A DNA stretch of 64,000 bases from Betaproteobacteria bacterium. GTDB taxonomy: Bacteria; Pseudomonadota; Gammaproteobacteria; Burkholderiales; Burkholderiaceae. The stretch spans positions 49,152 to 113,151 of the forward strand of contig WRHV01000002.1 in assembly GCA_009783065.1 (NCBI GenBank), read 5' to 3'. The notes beneath the pieces were generated by a model. It did no database searches, was not told the origin of the DNA, and worked only from the letters and a program-made list of their open reading frames with translations. The position numbers and the translations under genes are program-made. The first letter of the stretch is position 1, and each line of letters starts with the position of its first letter. Below, one piece after another: positions 1-8,428 of the stretch.

Positions 1-918
1 CGTCTGAATCCGAAAGTACCGGATTCACCAAGAACGGTTATGGGCATCACTTTTCCCAACCCGGTCGGCCTCGCTGCCGGATTGGATAAAAATGGTTCAT
101 CGATTGATGGCATTGCCGCGCTTGGTTTTGGATTTATTGAGCTGGGAACGGTTACACCGCGCCCTCAGCCAGGCAATCCCAAACCCCGCATGTTTCGTAT
201 CCCTTCAGCAGAAGGCATCATCAACCGCATGGGGTTTAATAATGCCGGCGTGGACGTCTTAGTCAAGAACGTACAAGCCTCGCGATACTTTCGTCATAAA
301 GAAGGTGTATTAGGACTCAATATCGGGAAAAATGCGGATACGCCAATTGAACGGGCTGTGGAAGACTATCTGATCTGTCTGGATAAAGTCTATCCGGTTG
401 CTGATTATATCGCCATCAATATTTCTTCTCCGAACACCAAAGACCTGCGACAACTTCAGGGAAAATCTGAGCTTGATAGTTTATTATCCCAAATCAAAGA
501 TGCACAAAAGCGCCTGGCGGATACTCATTCCAGATACGTTCCACTGGCTCTGAAAATTGCGCCCGATATGGATGATGAACAGATCAAAAGTATTGCGGCC
601 ATACTGCTGAGATACGGTATTGATGGTGTTATTGCTACGAATACAACGATTCGGCGCGATCTTATTAAGGACCTGCCGCATGCGGAAGAAACCGGAGGAT
701 TATCGGGAGCGCCTGTAAGAGATTTGTCAACTCATGTTATCCGGCAATTAAAAAGCGAACTGGGAGATGAAATTCCTATTATCGGTGTTGGCGGAATCAT
801 GAATAGCATGGATGCAAGGGAAAAAATAGAAGCTGGCGCATCTTTGGTACAGTTGTTGACCGGCATCGTATATAGAGGACCTGCTTTGATTAGGGAATGT
901 GTTAAGGCACTCCGTTAG
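1..918 (+). CDS. pyrD: Dihydroorotate dehydrogenase (quinone), class 2, 5'-truncated by the window
   Basis: Oxidises dihydroorotate to orotate in pyrimidine synthesis and passes electrons to membrane quinone; FMN enzyme. The frame is open from base 1, so about 305 residues are visible and roughly 40 N-terminal residues, including the membrane-associating helix, lie outside the window. Visible family marks are the [10 protein letters not shown] stretch after FPNPVG, the NISSPNT catalytic-loop motif that carries the class 2 serine, [17 protein letters not shown], and the C-terminal IIGVGGI phosphate-binding segment. The first in-frame ATG at 40 is internal to the conserved domain and is not the real start. 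Class 2 is inferred from the serine motif and length. Very secure family call. Confidence 0.96.
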   Translation, partial: RLNPKVPDSPRTVMGITFPNPVGLAAGLDKNGSSIDGIAALGFGFIELGTVTPRPQPGNPKPRMFRIPSAEGIINRMGFNNAGVDVLVKNVQASRYFRHKEGVLGLNIGKNADTPIERAVEDYLICLDKVYPVADYIAINISSPNTKDLRQLQGKSELDSLLSQIKDAQKRLADTHSRYVPLALKIAPDMDDEQIKSIAAILLRYGIDGVIATNTTIRRDLIKDLPHAEETGGLSGAPVRDLSTHVIRQLKSELGDEIPIIGVGGIMNSMDAREKIEAGASLVQLLTGIVYRGPALIRECVKALR

Positions 919-966
919 CGGTTTGATGCTGTTGCCGTACCATTCATTTTAAAGAGTTGGCGGACT

Positions 967-2010
967 ATGCAAAAAATACCTTTGGGTACAAGTGGATTGT
1001 GTGTTTCAAAGCTCTGCCTGGGAAGCATGACCTTCGGTGCCCAGAATACGGAAGCGGAAGCGTTCAGCCAACTCGATTATGCGATTGAACGCGGCATTAA
1101 CTTTATTGACACCGCTGAGGGTTATCCGGTTATGTCAAACCCGGAACACCAGGGAACCAGTGAAACCATCATTGGGAACTGGCTCAAAAAAACCGGGAAT
1201 CGGGACAAAATTATCCTGGCGACCAAAATCATTGGCCCATCCCGTAATCTTACCTGGATACGCAGGGGTACAACTGATCTGAATGAAACCAGTATTCGCG
1301 AAGCTGTGGAAGGCAGCCTAAAGCGGTTGCAGACGGATTACATCGACCTGTACCAATTGCACTGGCCCAGCCGTAATGTACCGATTTTCGGACAAAGCAT
1401 TTTCAATCCCCAAGCCGAGCGCCCTTCTGTTCCCATTGAAGAAACATTAACCGCACTGGACAAATTAATAAAAGAAGGCAAGATTCGCCACATTGGCGTA
1501 TCCAATGAGTCCGCCTGGGGCATCTGCGAATACATCAAGCAATCTGAAATGAAAGGCTTGCCCCGGATTGTTTCTATCCAAAATACGTATAATTTGACCA
1601 ATCGCCACTTCGAGATTGGTCTGGATGAAGTATGTTTTCGGGAAAATGTGGGATTACTTGCATACAGCCCCCTGGCGTTCGGCCAGTTGACCGGCAAATA
1701 TATAGATGATCCGGCATCACTCGGCAGACTCACCGTTTTTCCGGTTTCATGGACACCGCGTTATCTGCGCCCGGCTGTTTTAGAGGCCGCAAAACGATAT
1801 GTGACACTGGCACGTGACAATAATATGTCGCCGGCACAAATGGCGCTTGCCTGGTGTTACTCCCGATGGTTTATTGATTCGACCATCATCGGCGCCACAC
1901 GTCTGGAATATTTGAAAGAAAACATTGACGCCCTCTCCATCGTCCTGCCTGATGAAATCCTCGATGGTATTGATACCATCCACGCCACCATTACGAATCC
2001 GGCCATGTAA
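967..2010 (+). CDS. tas: Aldo/keto reductase, Tas type
   Basis: NADP(H)-dependent aldo/keto reductase of 347 residues, nearly the length of E. coli Tas (346). It has the AKR TIM-barrel marks: N-terminal PLGTSGLCVSKLCLGSMTFG, the FIDTAEGYP strand carrying the catalytic Asp and Tyr, the ATKI strand with the catalytic Lys, LYQLHWP with the catalytic His, and the cofactor-binding STIIGATRLEYLKENI near the C-terminus. The physiological substrate cannot be read from sequence; the Tas subfamily is characterised only by suppression phenotypes in E. coli. It lies 48 bp after pyrD in the same direction and may be cotranscribed. The stop codon touches the A-tract that forms the U-run of a terminator serving the opposite strand. 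Confidence 0.88.
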   Translation: MQKIPLGTSGLCVSKLCLGSMTFGAQNTEAEAFSQLDYAIERGINFIDTAEGYPVMSNPEHQGTSETIIGNWLKKTGNRDKIILATKIIGPSRNLTWIRRGTTDLNETSIREAVEGSLKRLQTDYIDLYQLHWPSRNVPIFGQSIFNPQAERPSVPIEETLTALDKLIKEGKIRHIGVSNESAWGICEYIKQSEMKGLPRIVSIQNTYNLTNRHFEIGLDEVCFRENVGLLAYSPLAFGQLTGKYIDDPASLGRLTVFPVSWTPRYLRPAVLEAAKRYVTLARDNNMSPAQMALAWCYSRWFIDSTIIGATRLEYLKENIDALSIVLPDEILDGIDTIHATITNPAM

Positions 2011-2054
2011 AAAAAACCGCGCCTTTAGCCTGCTAATAGGCATACCGGGCGCGG
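2009..2054 (-). terminator. Rho-independent terminator of the unknown gene on the minus strand
   Basis: CCGCGCC at 2017-2023 pairs with GGCGCGG at 2048-2054, with a second short stem (GCCT/AGGC) inside. Read on the minus strand the hairpin is followed directly by eight T residues (2016 down to 2009). It lies just downstream of the minus-strand gene ending at 2077 and overlaps the stop codon of the convergent aldo/keto reductase gene. Confidence 0.8.
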
Positions 2055-2076
2055 CAGAACAAGAAATATGCAACAA

Positions 2077-2619
2077 CTATAATGCAACCGCTGCGGAAAA
2101 ACTTTTGATTGGGACTGGCGGCGGCAATGGCATAGCCGCATCTGCTACGGTTTCATCTTCACCCGTGATCCCAAGTATTTCATTTTGTTTCATCAGCCAG
2201 TCACGCAATGGCCCTGTTACCGGCAAACCGGATATTTTCTTGGAAACAGACAGATTAACTGTCAGCAGAATCAGTATCTTGGAAAACGGAATGTCAGGAA
2301 AATGATCCAAAAAAAGATTCAAAAATGAACGGGATTCCAGCACCCATAACGCCTTGCGGCTGCTTATATACTGCAACACACTGGTAATGCTGTGACCACG
2401 ACCAACAACGTCAAAAATGAAACGATTGAAATTCTTGTCGATAGCCTTAAAATCCAGCTCGTCCTCAACCATGATGCGTGAAAGGTAATACAGGCCAATA
2501 GCCAGCCTGAAAAAGCCGACAGCCTGTTCACGATTATTGCCAAACAGACAGATGTTAGTCAGCTTCTGCTTAACACTATCATCAAGCAGAAGATAGGAAT
2601 AATAAGAATATTTTTTCAT
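2077..2619 (-). CDS. Protein of unknown function, 180 residues
   Basis: I do not recognise a family. The start chosen is the ATG at 2619 (MKKYSYYSYLLL), preceded by AAAAGG about nine bases upstream; an in-frame ATG ten codons earlier has no better site. The protein is mostly helical by composition, with aromatic and hydrophobic runs (FFRLAIGLYYLSRI, KILILLTVNLSV) too polar to be clear membrane spans, an acidic stretch (GEDETVADA) and a proline-rich tail (PLPPPVP). No cysteine pairs or catalytic motif stand out. Support for it being a real gene comes from a strong dedicated terminator just downstream and from its convergent position between two good genes. No convincing signal peptide. Confidence 0.6.
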   Translation of the reverse strand: MKKYSYYSYLLLDDSVKQKLTNICLFGNNREQAVGFFRLAIGLYYLSRIMVEDELDFKAIDKNFNRFIFDVVGRGHSITSVLQYISSRKALWVLESRSFLNLFLDHFPDIPFSKILILLTVNLSVSKKISGLPVTGPLRDWLMKQNEILGITGEDETVADAAMPLPPPVPIKSFSAAVAL

Positions 2620-3018
2620 TTCCAACCTTTTCCCCGGTACCCCGGACATAAAAACTAAACCTGTTCCCTGTTTACGGCAGGAAATAATCAGACTTTAAGG
2701 CCCTTCCAATTTTAATGTTTTCTGAATTGCCGGATCGGTTGCGGCACATTGCCGGAAAGCCTGTAAAAATGGCCAAACCAGCTTCACACAGAAAAATACA
2801 GGGTAAAGCCGGAATTTCATTATTTTTCTTCCGACTTGAAAGTTGTCAAAATAGAACAAACATTGATACGATAACAATCTGTTTGCTTGCATTTTCCAGA
2901 GTGGAAACGGATTAGCAAAGCAGTTTCGGGACACCGGTTATCGTTCTATCCGGATATTCGGTTAATTGCTTTCATTTTTCCAGAAAATTCCCTGTTGAAT
3001 CCGGTTAGGAGACTTTCC

Positions 3019-3846
3019 ATGAAACGAATCATGTATCTTTTTGCCGTTATCGTATCCGGCGCATTGGTTTTATCCGGCTGTCAAAGCACGACTGCCAGCG
3101 GCATCACCGGTTCTTCGCGCAGCCAGTTTTTGCTGATCTCTTCCGAGGATGTTAATACCGGAGCCGCCCTAGCCTACAAGCAGGAAATCAATAAAGCCCG
3201 TTCGGCCAAAGCACTGGACACCAATGCAAGCTATACCAAAAGAGTCAATGCCATCTCCAAGCGTTTGATTGAACAGGTCGGTGTTTTCCGCCCGGATGCC
3301 AAGAACTGGAACTGGGAAATGCATGTGATTACCAGTAAATCCATTAATGCCTACTGTATGCCTGGAGGCAAAATTGCCGTTTATACCGGTATTATTTCGA
3401 CGCTCAACCTGACAGATGACGAACTCGCCGCCGTAATTGGTCACGAAATAGCCCATGCGCTTCGCGAACACAGCCGTGAACAGATTTCACAACAGATAGC
3501 GAAAGATCAGGTCCTTTTAATTGGCGGTTCTTTACTGGGAATGGGATCAACCACACAGAATCTGGCAAATATCGCCAGCAAGTATGCCTTCTCACTGCCG
3601 TTTTCCCGCACTATGGAAACGGAATCGGACATTATAGGAATGGAATTGATGGCACGTGCCGGTTTCAATCCGGAAGCCGCCATTAACGTGTGGCGCAAGA
3701 TGAATGCGCTTGGCAACGAAGCACCGCCAGAATTTATTTCAACCCATCCATCTGACAAAACCCGCATTGCCAACCTGGAAAAAGAACTGCCCAAAGTGAT
3801 GCCATTGTATGAAGAGGCAAAGGCAAAAGGCGCCAAAAGTAACTGA
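3019..3846 (+). CDS. M48-family zinc metalloprotease, outer-membrane lipoprotein (LoiP/BepA-like)
   Basis: Likely periplasmic, lipid-anchored protease acting in envelope quality control. The start at 3019 is set by GGAG (3008-3011) and gives a classic lipoprotein signal, with lipobox LSGC and the modified cysteine at residue 21; the longer open frame upstream has no signal. The zinc site is HEIAH at residues 142-146 followed by the downstream glutamate in the METESD segment, as in M48. A STHPSDKTRIANLEKEL stretch near the C-terminus is typical of the LoiP/YcaL/BepA M48B group. At 275 residues it matches single-domain LoiP and YcaL rather than BepA, which has extra TPR repeats. Zinc protease call is secure; the exact orthologue is not. 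Confidence 0.9.
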   Translation: MKRIMYLFAVIVSGALVLSGCQSTTASGITGSSRSQFLLISSEDVNTGAALAYKQEINKARSAKALDTNASYTKRVNAISKRLIEQVGVFRPDAKNWNWEMHVITSKSINAYCMPGGKIAVYTGIISTLNLTDDELAAVIGHEIAHALREHSREQISQQIAKDQVLLIGGSLLGMGSTTQNLANIASKYAFSLPFSRTMETESDIIGMELMARAGFNPEAAINVWRKMNALGNEAPPEFISTHPSDKTRIANLEKELPKVMPLYEEAKAKGAKSN

Positions 3847-3891
3847 GTAACGCCTATTCAGGCTGAACCATTTTCTGCCCGAAAAACAAAA

Positions 3892-3930
3892 CCCTGCAAT
3901 ATCCGTTTAAAACGGCCGCAGGGCTTTGTC
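3892..3930 (+). terminator. Probable terminator after the M48 protease
   Basis: CCCTGC (3892-3897) pairs with GCAGGG (3918-3923), enclosing a second small hairpin (CCGTTT/AAACGG), followed by CTTTG. It lies 45 bp after the protease stop and 40 bp before the end of the convergent glnS. The T-run is short. Confidence 0.5.
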
Positions 3931-3965
3931 ATATCTGAACCTAAAAAAGAACCTTTCAGGAAAAA

Positions 3966-5720
3966 TTATTTTCCCCAGGAATCGCGCAATGTCACGATCC
4001 GGTTAAAAACCGGTTTACCTGGTTTGGAAACTTCCCGATCGGCAATAAAATAGCCATGGCGCTCAAATTGGAAACGATCTTCAGGCATGGCCGTCGCCAG
4101 TCCAGGTTCCAAATAAGCCGTAATGACTTCTTTGGCGTTCGGATTTAATGTCTCCCTAAAATCCCGGCCGCCGGCATCAGGATGCGGTTCGGAAAAAAGT
4201 CTGTCATACAACCGGACTTCTGCCTGAAAAGCATGATGAGCACTAACCCAGTGAATATTGCCTTTGACCTTGTAATTCGCGCTGCCAGGCGTACCGCTCT
4301 TGCTATCAGGAAAGTACACACAATGAACCGCGATGATATTGCCGCTTGCATCCCTATCGGCATGCGTGCACTCTACAACATAACCATAACGCAAACGCAC
4401 CCGATTACCGGGAAAGAGACGGAAATAACCCTTTACGGGATCTTCCATGAAATCCTCATGCTCTATCCATAATTCCCTGCTGATAGGAAACTGGCGGTTG
4501 CCACGCTCCGGATAATGCGGATGAACCGGCGCCGAACACCTATCTTCCAGATTCTCAGGAAAATTATCAATGACGAGTTTCAATGGATTCAATACGGCAA
4601 CGGCACGGGGCGCCTTGGAATCAAGATCATCTCTTAAACTGGCTTCGAGCGTTGCCATGTCAATCCAGCCATCCGATTTAGCCACACCAATCCGTTCACA
4701 AAAGAGCTGGATCGATTCCGGCGTATAACCGCGCCGACGCAGCCCGACAATAGTCGGCATGCGCGGATCATCCCAACCTTCAACAATACCTTCTTCCACG
4801 AGTTGAAGCAGCTTACGCTTGCTCATGATGGAATAGGTCAGATTCAGGCGCGCAAACTCATATTGATGGGGCAAAGGCCTGGCAAGAAAACCGCCAATCA
4901 CCCGTCCATCAGGCAAATTCACGGTTTCAGCCAGACGCTCTAAAATCCAGTCATAAAAAGGCCGGTGATCTTGAAATTCAAGCGTGCAGATGGAGTGCGT
5001 AATCTGTTCCAGCGCATCCGAAATCGGATGTGTGTAATCATACATGGGATAAATGCGCCACCGTTCCCCAGTACGGTGATGATGCGCGTGGCGTATCCGG
5101 TAAATAACCGGATCACGCATATTCATGTTGGGTGACGCCATATCGATTTTTGCCCGAAGAACAAGCGCGCCATCCGGGAATTCGCCACTTTTCATTCGCC
5201 TAAACAGGTCCAGTGATTCAGCTACAGGACGATCCCGATAGGGTGAATTTTTGCCCGGCTCGGAAAAGCTGCCGCGTGTCGCCGCAATTTCCTCAGCCGT
5301 CTGATTGTCGACATAAGCATATCCCGCTTCAATGAGGTACTCGGCCATCACGTAAAGCGTTTCGAAATAATCGCTTGCATAATTCAAATAAGCCGTTTCA
5401 TTGTATTGCCATGAAAAGCCAAGCCACTGCACGCTATCAATAATCGTGTCAACAAATTCCTGGTCTTCCCGTGTTGGATTGGTATCATCAAAGCGCAGGT
5501 GACAACGTCCCCCATAGTCTTTAGCCAAACCAAAATTCAAGCAGATCGATTTGGCATGCCCGATATGCAGATAACCATTCGGCTCGGGCGGAAAACGTGT
5601 GACGACATCCGGCGTGCCTAGCCGTTTATATGTACCTTTTTTATTATCCCGCTCGATAATGGCCCGCAGGAAATTCGAGTTTGAAGGTTCTGAGTGGCTG
5701 TTTTTGCTATCGTTGCTCAT
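3966..5720 (-). CDS. glnS: Glutamine-tRNA ligase
   Basis: Charges tRNA-Gln with glutamine. Class I synthetase: the HIGH signature is at about residues 52-55 in PEPNGYLHIGHAKS, and the KMSKS-equivalent is the GlnRS-type MSKRK at about 299-303. The RFDDTNP and catalytic-core segments around them are unmistakable, and the C-terminal half is the anticodon-binding beta-barrel region. Start placed at 5720 (MSNDSKNS), giving 584 residues; an upstream in-frame ATG pair at 5747-5750 would add ten residues with no sequence resemblance to the family, and neither start has a strong ribosome site. E. coli GlnRS is 554 residues, the difference being a longer N-terminus and small insertions. Confidence 0.97.
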   Translation of the reverse strand: MSNDSKNSHSEPSNSNFLRAIIERDNKKGTYKRLGTPDVVTRFPPEPNGYLHIGHAKSICLNFGLAKDYGGRCHLRFDDTNPTREDQEFVDTIIDSVQWLGFSWQYNETAYLNYASDYFETLYVMAEYLIEAGYAYVDNQTAEEIAATRGSFSEPGKNSPYRDRPVAESLDLFRRMKSGEFPDGALVLRAKIDMASPNMNMRDPVIYRIRHAHHHRTGERWRIYPMYDYTHPISDALEQITHSICTLEFQDHRPFYDWILERLAETVNLPDGRVIGGFLARPLPHQYEFARLNLTYSIMSKRKLLQLVEEGIVEGWDDPRMPTIVGLRRRGYTPESIQLFCERIGVAKSDGWIDMATLEASLRDDLDSKAPRAVAVLNPLKLVIDNFPENLEDRCSAPVHPHYPERGNRQFPISRELWIEHEDFMEDPVKGYFRLFPGNRVRLRYGYVVECTHADRDASGNIIAVHCVYFPDSKSGTPGSANYKVKGNIHWVSAHHAFQAEVRLYDRLFSEPHPDAGGRDFRETLNPNAKEVITAYLEPGLATAMPEDRFQFERHGYFIADREVSKPGKPVFNRIVTLRDSWGK

Positions 5721-5877
5721 AAGCTGTCTATTAAAAAATATCGACATCATTGTACCGTAGCGTCCTTCTTCCGCACAAAAGAATCTTGTTTTCCTGTGTC
5801 AGAATCTTTTATATTTGATATAAAATAAACAACATATTTCATTCCATTTTCTATGAATCTGTCTTTTCCATCTGACC

Positions 5878-6522
5878 ATGATCCGCATCGTTATTGCAGA
5901 TGATCACACCATCATGCGTGAGGGATTAAAACGCATTCTTGAAGGCGTAAACGATATTCGTGTCGCAGGAGAATCCGTCGATGGCTCCAGTACCCTTGCT
6001 AAAGCACGGGAAGGCGGATTTGATGTTCTCTTGCTTGATCTCTCCATGCCGGGCCGCAACGGCATTGAGCTGATTCGCCAGATCAAGCAGGAAACACCCA
6101 AATTACCTATACTGGTTCTGACCATGTATGAAGAAGAGCAATATGCCGTTCGCGCCATCCGTGCCGGAGCGCTCGGTTATCTGACGAAGGAAAGCGCAGG
6201 CACCCAACTTGTCAGTGCTATCCGCCGGGTAGCATCAGGACGCCCTTATATCAGCATGGAGGTCGCTGAACAACTGGCCTTAAACATCATCGCGCCAGGG
6301 AATGAATTGCCTCACAAACTGCTTTCAAACCGTGAATTTGAGGTTTTCATTATGCTGGCAGCAGGCAAATCCATTACCGAAATAGCCGCCCAACTTCATC
6401 TAAGCGTCAAAACCATCAGCACACACAAGACCCGCATCCTGACCAAAATGCAGATGAACTCGCTTTCGGAAATGGTGCAATATGCCATCATGCATCATCT
6501 GCTTACCCCAATTGAGGGATAA
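5878..6522 (+). CDS. Two-component response regulator, NarL/FixJ (LuxR-type HTH) family
   Basis: Transcription factor of 214 residues controlled by phosphorylation. The receiver domain (about 1-120) has the acidic pair D8-D9, phospho-acceptor D54 in LLLDLSMPG, the switch threonine in VLTMY and the conserved lysine in GYLTKES. The GerE/LuxR-type helix-turn-helix spans about 149-205 (LSNREFEVF...SVKTISTHKTRI). No histidine kinase is next to it: the divergent neighbour is glnS and the downstream convergent neighbour is plsY, so it is an orphan regulator here and its signal and targets cannot be named. It shares the 157-bp AT-rich spacer with the divergent glnS start. Confidence 0.93.
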   Translation: MIRIVIADDHTIMREGLKRILEGVNDIRVAGESVDGSSTLAKAREGGFDVLLLDLSMPGRNGIELIRQIKQETPKLPILVLTMYEEEQYAVRAIRAGALGYLTKESAGTQLVSAIRRVASGRPYISMEVAEQLALNIIAPGNELPHKLLSNREFEVFIMLAAGKSITEIAAQLHLSVKTISTHKTRILTKMQMNSLSEMVQYAIMHHLLTPIEG

Positions 6523-6532
6523 AAAACCGGTT

Positions 6533-7141
6533 TTAGGCTTTTTTGCGGCCGATCTTGCTTTCCTTGCCTTTCACCAGATTATTGATATTCTGCGCATGCC
6601 GACCCAGCAGAAGAAAACTGATGACCGTAATGGCGACAAACTGGAGATCGAATCCAGTCATCAAACCATAATAAAGCGGCGCTAAAATCGCTGTCATCAT
6701 GGCTGCCAATGAAGAATAGCGCCAAATAAACGCAATCAGCAGCCAGGTCAATAACGCCAGCAATCCCAACAATGGATTGATTCCTAAAAGAATGCCCAAT
6801 GCGGTGGCAACGCCTTTTCCACCTTGAAAGCGGGAAAAAACCGGCCATAAATGCCCAAGAAATACCGCTATACTGGCGCAAGCAATTCCGGCACTGTCAA
6901 TGCCCCACCGGCTGCCATAATATATTCCAAACCAAACTACCACCCATCCTTTTGCCGCATCTCCAATCAGCGTCAGCAAAGCCGCCTTTTTATTGCCGGT
7001 TCGAAGCACATTGGTAGCGCCAGGATTGCCTGAGCCATACGTGCGTGGGTCGGCCAATCCGAAAAGTTTGCTGGAAACCAAAGCAAATGAAATCGAACCG
7101 ATCAGATAAGCTGTAATGATATAAATCGCCGTATTCATCAT
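6533..7141 (-). CDS. plsY: Glycerol-3-phosphate acyltransferase PlsY
   Basis: Inner-membrane enzyme that transfers the acyl group from acyl-phosphate to glycerol 3-phosphate, first acylation in phospholipid synthesis. 202 residues, the family length, with about five membrane helices and the three conserved cytoplasmic loops: GSGNPGATNVLR, the FQGGKGVATALG loop, and the C-terminal LLLGRHAQNINNL segment. Two adjacent ATG codons (7141 and 7138) are equally possible starts. It converges with the response-regulator gene with only 10 bp between stops. The 5' flank on this strand leads into the first copy of the 177-bp repeat element. Confidence 0.96.
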   Translation of the reverse strand: MMNTAIYIITAYLIGSISFALVSSKLFGLADPRTYGSGNPGATNVLRTGNKKAALLTLIGDAAKGWVVVWFGIYYGSRWGIDSAGIACASIAVFLGHLWPVFSRFQGGKGVATALGILLGINPLLGLLALLTWLLIAFIWRYSSLAAMMTAILAPLYYGLMTGFDLQFVAITVISFLLLGRHAQNINNLVKGKESKIGRKKA

Positions 7142-7200
7142 TCAAAATAGAAAAAATTTTCCCATTGGAATTATACCTGTATGATTAGCCAATATAACTA

Positions 7201-7376
7201 GGGTCAGCCCTCATTAATTTGTCGTCGCGAAAAGTTGATTTATTCTGTCTGTCAAGGCGCAGGGACAAAATGGGACGATGGCGTATTGAACATACGGCGA
7301 GTTCCATTTTGAACCGGCAACGCAGGCAAACGGAATAAAGCGGCTTTGCAGCAGACAAATTAATGAGAGCTGACCC
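7201..7376. repeat. MITE-like element, copy 1 (176 bp, terminal inverted repeats)
   Basis: A non-coding element whose ends are inverted repeats: about 22 of the outer 23 bases of the left end (GGGTCAGCCCTC...) match the complement of the right end (...GAGAGCTGACCC). The interior has a nested dyad, CAAAATGG paired with CCATTTTG around a GTAT/ATAC hairpin. It is close to 90% identical to the copy at 52631-52807. Flanks are TA on the left and TC on the right; in the other copy they are TA and TA, suggesting an original TA duplication with one base changed here. It lies between the 5' end of plsY and the start of the next gene, whose ribosome-binding site begins about 12 bp beyond the right end. 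Confidence 0.8.
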
Positions 7377-7397
7377 TCAGACACGTCAGGAGCGCCA

Positions 7398-8375
7398 TTG
7401 CAGATTGAAACAAATATAACGCCGCATGAAATCCGATTGGCAAGTTTTAATGTCCGTAATCTTGCGCTGCCGGGGTTGGTCTACTATGAGAACAAACCGC
7501 CCTATTCCATCGCTGAATATGACATGAAAACCACATGGATAGCCGGCCAGCTCGATCAAAGCAATGCCGACGTTATCGGCCTGCAGGAAATCTTTTCACC
7601 GGAATCACTGGCGGACATTCTGGCAAAAACCCGGCATTATCGAAACGCAAAACACATTACAGTGGAATCCCATTCGAGCAATTTGCCTAAAAGTCCGAAT
7701 GTCGCCCTGATTTCCCGTCTTCCGATCGTGTGCTCTCCCGTTTTCCATACGCTTTTGCCTGACAATCTGGCAGTTACGCTACCTGGCGACAATATGGTTA
7801 TCGACCATTTTTCCCGTCCGGTATTGCACGCCTGCATCCGCTTTCCCAATAAAACCGATGTCCATATTCTGCTGGCCCATCTCAAATCCAAAAAACCGGA
7901 TTATCCGGAAAACGCGAATCCAGCAACACCCCTGATGTCTGAGCTAGGATCATTGCGCTCATTAATCAGACGGGGAACCGACGCCCTTGGCATCCGCCAT
8001 CTCGTTTCAAATCTGCGCAACATAAACCAGACGCCCCTGATCGTCATGGGAGACTTTAACGATTTTGCTTTTGCCGCCTCTACGCAAATTATCATTGGTG
8101 AGTCTGAGACGATAGGCGCTCCATCCCCCAACCGGCTATATAACTGTTTTGAAATCCAATCCGGCATCTCATATGATGAAAAAAACAGTCTGTTTTTCCC
8201 AGGAACCGATATCCCCCGAATCGATCATATCCTTGTTTCCAAGGAATTCACCGCGCAGTCCGGATTTAAACTGGGCAAAGTGCGTAACGTCAGGTATTTC
8301 AACCATCATCTGGGCAAAGACCGGCCCGAAATCTCTGATCATGGGCTGGTCATGGCGACGATTCAGCTGAAATAA
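7398..8375 (+). CDS. Endonuclease/exonuclease/phosphatase-family protein, TTG start
   Basis: Metal-dependent phosphoesterase fold (DNase I-like) of 325 residues. Family marks in order: LASFNVRNL at the N-terminus, the metal-binding glutamate in DVIGLQEIFSPE, HLKSKKP, VMGDFNDF, and the C-terminal RIDHILVSKEF and SDHGLV. No signal peptide is evident, so a cytoplasmic site is likely. Substrate unknown: the fold covers DNA repair nucleases, sphingomyelinases and inositol phosphatases. The start is TTG at 7398, chosen because AGGAG (7388-7392) stands five bases before it; the next in-frame ATG lies past the first conserved motif. The upstream region is largely the repeat element ending at 7376, so its promoter may lie in or beyond that element. 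Confidence 0.85.
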   Translation: MQIETNITPHEIRLASFNVRNLALPGLVYYENKPPYSIAEYDMKTTWIAGQLDQSNADVIGLQEIFSPESLADILAKTRHYRNAKHITVESHSSNLPKSPNVALISRLPIVCSPVFHTLLPDNLAVTLPGDNMVIDHFSRPVLHACIRFPNKTDVHILLAHLKSKKPDYPENANPATPLMSELGSLRSLIRRGTDALGIRHLVSNLRNINQTPLIVMGDFNDFAFAASTQIIIGESETIGAPSPNRLYNCFEIQSGISYDEKNSLFFPGTDIPRIDHILVSKEFTAQSGFKLGKVRNVRYFNHHLGKDRPEISDHGLVMATIQLK

Positions 8376-8428
8376 CCGGTATAGGATATTTTCGCTATTT
8401 CAGCAATCGTAAGAACCCATCGTTTTCG

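Noticed and set aside
6521..6534. AAAAAACCGGTTTT palindrome between the regulator and plsY as a terminator
   Set aside because: The palindrome has no loop and too short a stem to be convincing.
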